Source of the DNA: Mytilus trossulus
Taxonomy: Eukaryota; Mollusca; Bivalvia; Mytilida; Mytilidae
Length of the DNA: 64,000 bases
NCBI RefSeq assembly: GCF_036588685.1
Contig: NC_086379.1
Span: forward strand, 74,617,727-74,681,726
Direction of reading: 5' to 3'
Shown here: in pieces, positions 1-9,442 of the stretch
Numbering within the stretch: position 1 is the stretch's first letter
Layout: each line of letters begins with the position of its first letter
The notes under the pieces: generated by a model
The model's database searches: none
What the model saw: the letters and a program-made list of their open reading frames with translations, nothing else
What the model was told of the DNA's origin: nothing
Position numbers and translations under genes: made by a program

Positions 1-686
1 GGAAACTTTCCTAAGTGAGGATATATTTTCCAATAATTGTCCGAGTTTCTGGAATTTTTAAAATCCTTTTTGTATTTCATTTAAGAAGTTAAGACGAATA
101 TTTTGAAAGTTTGTGGCACTGAAGAAGAAAATGAATTTCATCCTCAACCTCAGTACCACAAAATTTACAGATACGTTCTGACACTGTCAGATTTTTGTAC
201 CTTCCCATCTCATTCTCTAAATCGTGAACACTGATACGGAATGTTGTTAAGTAATTTCTTTATTTAAAATTTTCCAGCAAAGGGTATTTTCTAAGCAAAA
301 TCTTCTTTTGAAAAGTCTATAAGTCCTAGCAAGTTCCCATATAGGTTATTGCCTCTGAAATCATCATTAAGCTCATTTGCCATATCAAATCATATTTTGT
401 TCATTGACTTTGAATATTTGCAAAACTAACATGTTAAAATGTTGCTTTTTCCATCATCGAAATTTTAAAAATACGATACATATCTCTGTGATAACAGTTT
501 ATTTTTTTGTAGCTACGATAAACTGAAACCTTACGGTTTTTCAATACATGGCTGTATTGATGGGTGAGTACGTGCAATAATTTCTTTTTATCACACACAG
601 CTAGGATTTGATCTTCATGTTTTTAAAATTATTTTTACACATAATTATGCATCTTCATTTGTATTATAATTATGAAAACTACCGTA
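1..686. other. gene-free AT-rich sequence
   Basis: No exon, RNA gene or clear repeat structure was recognised. If the integrase gene beginning at 3134 has further upstream exons, this stretch would be one of its introns. Confidence 0.5.
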
Positions 687-1876
687 TATATGTAGGACTC
701 AAATCTATGGTGGGTTCCAAATATATGGCAGATTCTTATATATGGTAAATGTGACGTAATGCCATCCCAAATCTGTGGCAAGTTTTGTAATTTCCTAATC
801 TATGGCGGATTTATGTTGTTTCCGAATCTTTCGCAAATTTTGTGCAAATGGAAAACGATGCAGTACATTTTCCATCAATAACTTGTCTTGAGCAAGTTGA
901 AAAATACGACAACGGGAGCATGCATGTCTACAAACATTTATGAAATAAACATTCCATAATGGCCGACCAAAAAAAAATCATAAATGATAAATGCATATGC
1001 CTTAATACAGACTTCAAGATCAAAATGATGTGCTCTGTAAAAAATAAACATTTTTAATCTGTGCATGGTACCTGTTTAACCAATTCATTAAACCAACTAA
1101 TAAGACATGTAACAAGCACGAAGGCCGCTTTGTATAAAAAAATAAATATAAAAAAGTAACAAATTAATAAAAATAGAGTTTGAATTTTCAAATAATATTT
1201 ATTTCAGCGATATCGTTTATACATCTTGTTTTATTTGATGACGATTTAAATCAAGTTTGTATATTCGGTAATTTTATCTATTATTTTATAAACTTTGCCA
1301 GCTGTAGACAGTTAACTGCAGTATACTAACTAGATATGGGAAGATGTGAAATGAGTGCCAATGAGACAACTTTCCATCCAAATTACTATTTATAAAAGTA
1401 AACCATTATAGGTCAAGGTACGGCCTTCAACAAGGAGCCTTGGCTCACACCAAACAGCAAGCTATAAAGGGCCCCAAAAACTCCTTTTTCGAAAATATGC
1501 GGTACTGAAGATAGCGACGCCATAATTCATCGCGGGATTCGGCCAGTACAGCACATTTGGTCCATCTTCGGGATTATATGTCACAACTTCCTTTAAACCA
1601 ACCAAAAAAAATTTCCAGGGAAATATCTTCATCTTGAATGGTGTTCAAATCTATGGGTTCCGTCATCGTTAGCGACATCGAAGATCTAATATGGCGTTAT
1701 ATTCAATTGTGGCGTTATACTGTATACCCTTTCCTCAAGATCTACCATAGATTCGGAGTAAACAAAAATCTGCCATAGATTTGAGTTGTTTGGCGTTTGT
1801 AACGTCACATTTACCATAGATTAGAAATCTGCCATAGATTTGGAACCCGCCATAGATTTGAGTCCTACATATATAT
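687..1876. mobile_element. non-autonomous DNA transposon with long inverted ends
   Basis: The left end (from TGTAGGACTCAAATCTATGG at 691-710) and the reverse complement of the right end (1801-1872) align over about 70 bases with few mismatches, including TGGTAAATGTGACGT. Both arms are made of several copies of an AATCTATGG motif; further copies occur at 795-805, 1645-1655 and 1741-1780. No transposase frame is present inside, so it is non-autonomous. The exact ends are blurred by flanking TATATA runs, so no target duplication could be fixed. The superfamily is not assigned. A separate mussel dispersed repeat is nested at 1336-1480. Confidence 0.75.
1336..1480 (+). repeat. mussel dispersed repeat (GCCAATGAGACAACT family)
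   Basis: The block from GATATGGGAAGATGTG through GCCAATGAGACAACTT and GGCTCACACC to GCTATAAAGGGCCCCAAAA is closely matched at 19283-19430, and in reverse at 30640-30690, 47820-47870 and 60690-60830. I recognise this family as very abundant in mussel genomes and transcripts. Coding capacity is not apparent. Confidence 0.85.
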
Positions 1877-2463
1877 AAATTTTGAAGGGAATTGTCAGAA
1901 TGGCTTCTTAAATTATGCTACGGTAAAATTGGCTATTCCTCAAATCAATTGGTTGTTTGAGAACTGGCTAGTTATATAATCCGTTAGATAAAAATTGATC
2001 GATTTATCATCTATCTGATATATAAACCAGAGTTGATAGTCGACTTTGTGTCTTATGCACGGACAATATATGGAATTTAAAACGCACTTTCTTTAAAGTT
2101 ACAGTCTTAATATGCGGCTCCATTTGTTAAAAAAATCATGGTCACTGAGGAGGGTGGACTCAACAACTGCATGATAGATACTTATATGTATATATATGTA
2201 CTTTGATTTCTGTAAGTGTAATTAAAGATTGTGACGAAAGTCGCTTTTCCCAATTCTAACAAAAAAACATTGTATTTCACTACCAACACTTGTGTATCAT
2301 AGCGAGCAGAAAATTATTTCTACATTATTTTTAGATATTCTCGTAAAATTATATGGTTGAGAGTTGGACCTACCAATAGTGACTCCAAAGTTGTAGCTTA
2401 TTATTATGTAAGGAGTATAATGGAATATAATGGTATGTTTGAAATAGTATATAATTTAAGTCC
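1877..2463. other. gene-free spacer between two DNA elements
   Basis: AT-rich sequence between the inverted-repeat elements at 687-1876 and 2464-2874. No exon or structured repeat was recognised. Confidence 0.5.
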
Positions 2464-2874
2464 CAGTCACACTGTCACGTTTTACTACGTTTTAAAATGC
2501 TATATTTTAACTGTTTTTTGAAGAAACTTGTCAAATTATTTTAAAGGAAGGTTTTACTAGGTTTATATTAAGTTCTTACCACGTTTTACTACGTATTAGT
2601 AGTACGTGTAGACCCACGTTTCCACCACGCATTGATACGTTTCCATACGTAGTAAGCACGTTTTGTTACGTTCCGCGTAGTAAGCTTTGATACGTATTTA
2701 CTATAGATTTCCATTTTCGCTACTTTTTTGTGGGAATTTTCAAAACATACATGTCAGGTCCCGTTTTAAACAAAGGATTACTACGTTTCGATACGCCTTG
2801 TAACGTTTATTCCCGTTTCGCTACACTTTCAAAATGTAGTAAAACGTAGTTCTTAAAACGTGACAGTGTGACTG
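2464..2874. mobile_element. 411-bp MITE with 21-bp perfect inverted ends
   Basis: The two ends read CAGTCACACTGTCACGTTTT inward and match perfectly for 21 bases. The interior is filled with degenerate copies of an ACGTTTTACTACG-like motif in both orientations (for example at 2483-2492, 2581-2600, 2640-2700 and 2785-2850). There is no coding capacity and no target duplication that I can fix. It is a miniature inverted-repeat element; the superfamily is not determined. Confidence 0.8.
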
Positions 2875-3133
2875 AGGCAGCTAGTATAGCCATGCAAATT
2901 AATTACATTATAAAACTTTTGCTAAGACAATAATACATTTATAAATAGATGTGCAAATAACATAATTTATGTGAAAAACTGACGTTTCAAACATTATAAC
3001 AGTGAGGTTTAGCAATCCAGATGCAAAGAACATGTACATATATGTTTTCGCAGTTGTGCATTTTTGTTTACAACCCGTTTTATTGATGTTATGGTGATTT
3101 TATTCATGATCAGAACCCTTTGTTTGATACCAG

Positions 3134-5859
3134 GCGTACCATTGGTGTTACAGTCAGACCCTGGAACAGAAAATGTGTTGATAGGAGCATTACAGTGCAC
3201 TTTACGTCATGAAGCAGATGACTACTTTGCAGGAATTAAGAGCTTCAGGGTTGTGAGGTCTAAATTTAATCAGGTATTTTTTCTTTCTTAGATTTTAATA
3301 TAGCGATTTGAAATAACCATTTTAAAGTGATATTCAAGTATAAGATACAACCAAGAGGGCGTTAGATTATGTTTATCTAATTTACGCAAAAATGGACACA
3401 CTATTCAAGCTTGATACAGGTCTGAATTCGGATTGTAATTAAATATTTGACATATTATATAGGTTTCTGAATAACTGTAGTCAAAGCACTTGAAATTGGT
3501 TATAAGAATTGAATGTATATTCAATTAAAGATTTCTTGTTGTGCTATACAAGGTGCTGTTGCGCAACTATCTGTTGTCAGACTATAAACAAATATAGTTC
3601 AGTTTCTTATCTATGTTCTATTTGAAATTTATGAAACCCCCCTTTTTAATGAATAAAACCCAATAACTGAGAAATGTAAACCATACAATTTATAGAATTA
3701 TAAAGGGAGCTTGCATCAACAGATAGCAACAATTCACCAAAGTTTCATGAGAACTGCTGAAATCATTTTTTTTAGTTATTGTCTGAAAAATGGAAAATCC
3801 CCCTTTTTGATGAATAAAATCCTGTAACTCGGAAGCGTAAAATCTAAAATTTATAAAAATCGAAAGGGAGTTCATGTCAATAGATAAATATGAACAATTC
3901 CCCGAAATTGCTTGAAAGTTCGAGAAAGCATTCTTGAGTTTTTGTCGAGAATTGGAAAATCCCCCCTTTCTTAATGAATAAATGAATAAACTCGAAAACA
4001 GCCGATCTGAAATTTATATATATAAAAAAAAAAGGAGTTCACGTCAGTAGTTATTAACAATTCACCAAAGTTACATGCATATTTGTTAGAGCGTTTTTTA
4101 GTTAATGTCCGACATGTTGACGACGGACGGACAGTATCCAAAATACGTTCCGTAAACGGAGACGAGCGTATAAAAAGATATGTAAATGATTTTTTTTTTA
4201 AACTAATGTTAATATTTTGCTTGCAGAGAATTGAAGCTTGGTGGAGCATGTTTAGAAGACAGTCCAGCGAGTGGTGGATTAATTTTTTCAAGGACCTAGT
4301 TTCATTTGGAGAATTCAATCGAGACAATGTCGTTGATATGTAAGCACGTAACAAAACAAAAACTATGACCTTTTCTTCCTCAAGTATTTAATGTCAAAGT
4401 CAATTTCAGTAAAATCAATAGTGTCTCTCAACTATTTTCGCGATGGCATGTTTCTCTAATGATGACAACCAACTGACATACACCGAAGATACTACGATAT
4501 TAATTATGTACTAAGGTAAGGTTAAGGGATTGAAATCAGTTTGCTATTTGTCCGGCCAATACAATGCGCATGTCACTATTTGTTTTTGCATGAAATATAA
4601 TCTTTAGCAGAACCTTGACAATTTCAATTTTTTCTTGTTATTTTTTCTTTATCAATCTTCCTTCTTTTCTGTTCTTTATAGCCAGTGTTTACGATACTGC
4701 TTCATGCCAGTTGTGCAACAAGAATTAAATCTTCTGGTTGAAAGATGGAATAACCACCATATTTCGGCAAATAGAAATGCAGCATGTCCAAATGGAAGAC
4801 CCAACACTCTTCATATTGCTCCAGAAGATTCGGGTAAATGATAGTGACAACTGGTTTATTTTGTATTCAAGATATTAACAACATATTAATCAAAGGAAGC
4901 TCTATTTGATGATATTTAAATTTGTTATGCATTGACTGTAATCATTCTACGGTAAAAGACCTGAAAGGCATTACACATGAGTATCTATTCGGTTTGTTGG
5001 TCCTCCTCTTGGGGATTCTGATTACTAGTATGTGATTACTTGATCAAGTATTAAAGGACTATTTGATTATCTGGTTATTTAGACTGTATATGTTTTTGAT
5101 TATTTCCTTATGATAACCAAGTTTTAGTAAATATTTAATGATTTTCGGGATTATATTGCGGACAAAAACAAAAGAAGTGTGATTATGTCATAATTCATAC
5201 AACCCCGAACCCGAACCACATAAAAACTTGTGGAAAATTGATTTTCCGGACTGTCGGATGGACGGAAAGACGGACAGACAAACGAGAGTGCAAACCTAAC
5301 GTCCAATTCGGCTTCGCCAAAAAGGACTCATAATATGTACTGACAATGATTGAAAATAAACAAAAGAACCCATGACAGGAAAAAAATGAGAAAAAAAATT
5401 TCGCCAAAAAAATGAAAATGAATGATTCATCCTATAAAATCATCATCTCCACAAATGGGCGCACATTTATACTAAAACAGTTTTAATTTTTTATCGAAAG
5501 GAAAAAAGCTTCCAATGCTTATCGGCACTTAAACCATAATTTAAAGAAAGTAAACCTCTAAACCCTTTTCATTGATTTTTCATTTAAAGGTGAATAACGC
5601 AAACAAAATGAATTGGTGCAGTCCTATTTATATAATTTACCCTGTTTTAGGAGGAACTGACTGTCTTCAGCCTGTTGAAGAAATTGATATAGATTTTGCA
5701 TTGCACTTATGCAAAGTATCAACCATATCTGGATCTTTAGAATTCGACCAAAGAGCAGCTGACCTATACCAAAATTTGGCATGGAAAGAAGCAGAGAGAT
5801 GGGAAGATGCGTTAAAAAAGTACTTTTATCTCAGAGAAAAAATGTTAATAAATGCCTAA
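3134..5859 (+). CDS. integrase-core (DDE) protein, 3' exons
   Basis: Four coding exons, 3134-3273, 4227-4339, 4682-4833 and 5651-5859, have AG/GT borders and matching phases (0, 2, 1). They encode about 204 residues ending at TAA. The protein carries the second Asp of a DDE integrase in SDPGTEN and the catalytic Glu in FNQRIEAWW, 40 residues apart, then the family-typical region CFMPVVQQELNLLVERWNNH and GRPNTLHIAPE. This fits the metazoan integrase-core family related to retroviral-type integrases, often found as intron-bearing, transposon-derived or domesticated genes. The first catalytic Asp and the N-terminal DNA-binding part are missing, and I found no exon for them in 1-3133, so the gene is either 5'-truncated or starts outside the window. 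The first exon listed begins in mid-codon after TTGATACCAG. No frameshift or stop interrupts the four exons. Its 3' end faces that of the HECT gene. Confidence 0.8.
3600..4180 (+). repeat. about 180-bp mussel repeat, three diverged tandem copies, in integrase intron 1
   Basis: Three diverged copies each carry CCCCCTTTTTNATGAATAAA, GGGAGTTCANGTCAATAGAT and AACAATTCACCAAAGTT. The last copy ends in ACGGACGGACAG, TACGTTCCGTAAACGG and CGTATAAAA just before exon 2. Copies of the same family occur at 11590-11750 and 20160-20490 inside the HECT gene. No coding role is seen. Confidence 0.75.
4834..5650 (+). other. integrase intron 3, no other gene
   Basis: Intron between exons ending at 4833 (donor GTAAAT) and starting at 5651 (acceptor TGTTTTAG). 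It holds a fragment of the ACGGAC-type dispersed repeat near 5245-5330. The 35 bases at about 5605-5640 recur at 6778-6812, showing a local duplication. Nothing else was recognised. Confidence 0.5.
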
Positions 5860-8580
5860 ATTGTTTGTTTGAATTATCTGTTTATTTTTCTGTTTAAAAT
5901 ATTTGGTGTTTTTCTTTTCTTCTTACCTGGTGTAACCCAAGGCTACCTCCTTATTTTTTACTTAATGCTAAAAAGAGGTTAATATAATACCTTACACTAT
6001 AATATGTAAAACAGTTTGTCGTTTTTTTTAACCCATGTCACCAAAAGCATCGTCACCACTACGTCCGTCTTTCCAAACGACTCGCGTTTATAACTCCTGT
6101 CAAAGAGTTCTTGGCTTATATGAACAGTATTGATTTTATAATTGTCTTAACTGTGAGTTGTAACAGAGACATTGTATATTATATGTCTCTGGTTGTAATG
6201 TGCAAGCAACTTGTATACGTACCATGCTTCCTGTTTGTCAAAAGTTTCATGAATGTTTCGCTGAGCACAGTATGATACGACCGCAGAGGTTGAACCCTGA
6301 ACAGTTGGACAAAGTTTGAACACCCTATTCAAGTTTGATACCGTCTGAATATTGATTGTGATAAACATTTTATATGTATATATATACAACATGTAGGTTC
6401 TTATACAAAATAAATGTGTTCAAAGATCTTAAAAATCTTTTGCGCAATACTTTGCCACTGAAGAATTCTTCTTGTAACTTTTCAAAATTTTTGAAGAAAA
6501 AGATATGACCCCATATCCCCCCCCCCCCCCCCCCCCCCCCGCCCAAGAGAAAATGGCAAAAAATCCCTTTAACCCCCAAAGTCAAGCCCATCATTCCCTA
6601 TGTGATATGGAACATTGTAGTACAAGTTTAGAGAGATCCATACACTTATACAGTTATTGTCTAGAAACTAGAATAAAATGCTCCACAGGGCGCAGCTTGA
6701 TATGACCGCAGAGGTCGAACCCTGAACAGTTGGGACAAGTATGAACACAACATTCAAGCTTGATACAGCTATGAAAATGAAATGGTGCAGTCCTATTTAT
6801 ATAATTTACAATTAAATATTTCTTGCTTTTGCGCAATATTGTGCAATTGAAAATTTCTTGCAATTGCACATAATTATTTTGGATCTTAATTTGGACCAAC
6901 TTGAAAACTGGGCCTACAATCAAAAATCTAAGTACATGTTTAGATTCAGCATATCAAAGAAGCCCAAGAATTCAATTTTTGTTAATATCAAACTTATATG
7001 AATTTTGGACCCTTTGGACCTACATGTAGACCAATTTGAAAAAGGGACCAAAAATTAAAAATCTACATGTACAGTTAGATTCGGCATTAAGAACCCCAAT
7101 TATTCAATTTTTGATGAAATCAAACAAAGTTTAATTTTGAACCCCAATTTGGACAAACTTGAAAACTGGGCTAATAAACAAAAATCTAAGTACATTTTTA
7201 GATGAAGCATATCAAAGAACCCCAAAGATTCAATTTTTGTTAAAACCAAACTAAGTTTAATTTTGGACCCTTTGGATCTTAATGAAGACCAATTTGAAAC
7301 GGGACCAAAAATTAAGAATCTACATACACAGTTGGATTCGGCATATCAAAGAACCCCAATTATTCAATTTTTGATGAAATTAAAATTAAGTTAAATTGTT
7401 TACCCTTTGGGCCCCTTAATCATGAACTGTTGGGACCACACCTCCCAAAATCAATCGCAACCTTCCTTTTATGGTCATAAACCTTGAATTAAATTTCATA
7501 GATATCTATTTACTTATACTAAAGTTATTATGCGAAAACCAAGAATAATGCTTATTTGGGCCCTTTTTTGGCCCCTTTTTCCTAAACTGTTGGAACCAAA
7601 ATTCTCAAAGTCAATCCCAACCTTCCTTTTGTGGTCATAAACCTTGTGTCAAAATTTAATAGATTCCTATTCACTTAAACTAAAGTTATAGTGCGAAAAC
7701 CAAGAAAATACTTATTTGGGCCCTTTTTGGCCCCTAATTCCTAAAATGTTGGGACTAAAACCAATCCCAACCTTCCTTTTGTAGTCATAAACCTTGTGTT
7801 AAAATATCATAGATTTCTATTCACTTTTACAAAGTCAGAGTGCGAAAACTAAAAGTATTCGGACGACGACGACGACGCCAACGCGATACCAATATACGAC
7901 CAATTTTTTTTCAATTTTTGCGGTCGTATAAAAATCTTAATACATGTTTAGATTCAGAATATCAAAGAACCCCAAGAATTAAATTTTTGTTAAAATCAAA
8001 CTAAATTTAATTTTGGACCCATTAGACCTTAATGTAGACCAATTTGAAAATGGGACAATACTGTGCTTTTGAATATTTCTTACTATTGAGCAATACTGTG
8101 CAATTGAAGATTTGTTGCTTATGTTTTGGCCCCTAATTCCTTAACTGTTGGTACCATAACCCCCAACAATCAATCCCAACCTTCCTTTTGTGGTATTGAA
8201 CCTTATGGTAAAATTTCATGGAGATCCATTATACTTAAACTAAAGTTATAGTGCGAAAACTAATGTGTCTTCGGACGACGGCGACAACGACGACGACGTC
8301 ATACCAATATACGACCACAAAAATTATTTGCAGTCGTATACAAATGCTTATTTTTGTCCCCTTGTTTGCCTCTTATACCGGCATTTTTTGGGCAATTACC
8401 CCTTCAACTCAATCCCAGCCTTCTTAGTCAATGTGGTATGGAAGTTTGTGGTAAAATGTCGGAGCCCATAGTACACGGATGCCAAAAACCACATTGACCC
8501 AAAACTTTAACCGGACGGACAGACGAACGGACGCACAGACAGAAACAAATAATGCTCCTAAGTGGGCGTAAAATCTTTGT
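5860..8580. repeat. block of mussel dispersed and tandem repeats between two convergent genes
   Basis: From about 6160 on the sequence is repeat-derived. ACCGCAGAGGTYGAACCCTG blocks occur at 6280 and 6705 (and 16830). TTTGGACCCTTTGGA / CAATTTTTGATGAAAT units of roughly 200 bases recur between 6900 and 7400. CAATCCCAACCTTCCTTTT / GTGGTCATAAACCTTG units of about 170 bases recur at 7450, 7610, 7770 and 8175. GACGACGACGACGCC-type ends followed by TATACGACC occur at 7862 and 8275. A 24-base poly-C run lies at 6517-6540. Short frames here are not genes. Confidence 0.75.
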
Positions 8581-8689
8581 TAAATGTCAAGGGTTTCATA
8601 AAAGGGAGTAATATAAACTTTTAAGAATATTTTTTGAACAATTATATGCAGTGACACAGGATCAGATACGATTTTGATTTTGTTATGTC

Positions 8690-8887
8690 TGTATCTATCT
8701 ATATATACATAAGTACGTCTGAGTCAGTGACAACTCTACAACAGATTTATCCCTCGGATCGCCATCAATGATGGTGACACATGGCTGTGTACATAATGTA
8801 TAATATACAACTCGTCTAAACATTTGCGAAATCAAATTTACAGATTTAACATTGTTGGGTGGATGTTTAGACGAGTTGTATATATAT
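8690..8887 (-). mobile_element. headless SINE fragment
   Basis: AAGTACGTCTGAG, GTGACAACTCTACAA, CATGGCTGTGTACAT and ATACAACTCGTCTAAACAT appear in the same order as in the 3' body of the SINE at 13580-13760. The tRNA-like head is missing. The ACATTGTTGGGT / GTTTAGACGAGTTGTATATA segment is repeated at 8849-8887 and 9050-9092, on either side of a foldback sequence. Confidence 0.6.
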
Positions 8888-9034
8888 AATAAAAACTATA
8901 ACACAAATTCCCATACATTTCGGCCATTACGGCCATCTTCATTGGAATAAAATTCAAATTCCCATATGTTTCGGCCATTACGGCCTTCTTCATTGGAATA
9001 AACGTATGGGAATTTGTGTTATAGTTTTTATTAT
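8886..9034. mobile_element. 149-bp foldback with 31-bp perfect arms
   Basis: Bases 8886-8916 and 9004-9034 are perfect reverse complements (each arm carries ACTATAACACAAATTCCCAT). Between and within them lie two copies of an approximately 50-base unit with CGGCCATTACGGCC and CTTCATTGGAATAAA. It lies between two direct copies of a SINE segment. No gene is involved. Confidence 0.8.
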
Positions 9035-9092
9035 ACAATCATTCAGAGACTTTACATTGTTGGGTTGATGTTTAGACGAGTTGTATATATAA

Positions 9093-9442
9093 ATGTTAAG
9101 AAACTCGTAAACTGTTAAAAATGTTTTTTTAATGTTTTTTTGCGCAGTCATCGGTAATATTGCCTTTCTAGGTTATAATTACAGGATAAGCCTGTAAATT
9201 AGTAAGTTGTACTATTTTAATGCACAGTTGTTTGAATAGAGAACACAAAAAAATACATTCTGTGTTTGATTATTCATAGTAACTATAATTACAAGAAATA
9301 AAATAAAAGTAATTTTGTTTTATTCATTACCCTTTTTTGGTTCTTCATAAATTGATACATTTTGTACTTATAAACGTGAATCAATTACGCATAGGTGTGC
9401 GTTCAGCTTAAAGAACATTTCTACATTTACCAAAAGCGATAT
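9093..9442. other. short gene-free stretch 3' of the HECT gene
   Basis: AT-rich sequence immediately downstream of the HECT stop codon, so part of it is probably 3' UTR on the minus strand. TTTATT on the plus strand at 9319-9324 (AATAAA on the minus strand, within TGTTTTATTCATTACC) is a possible poly(A) signal about 120 bases past the stop. Confidence 0.4.

Noticed and set aside
3971..4354. 127-codon minus-strand frame
   Set aside because: It runs antisense through an intronic repeat and the integrase exon at 4227-4339.
6370..6705. poly-Gly and poly-Pro frames on the two strands
   Set aside because: Translation of a 24-base C homopolymer and flanking repeat.
8265..8471. 68-codon frame beginning in the GACGACGACG run
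   Set aside because: The Asp-rich start is the common repeat end; the rest is a dispersed mussel repeat.
8920..8990. GGCCATTACGGCC (SfiI-type site used in some cDNA adaptors) as vector contamination
   Set aside because: It is embedded twice in a natural 50-base repeat unit inside a foldback element, with no other adaptor sequence nearby.
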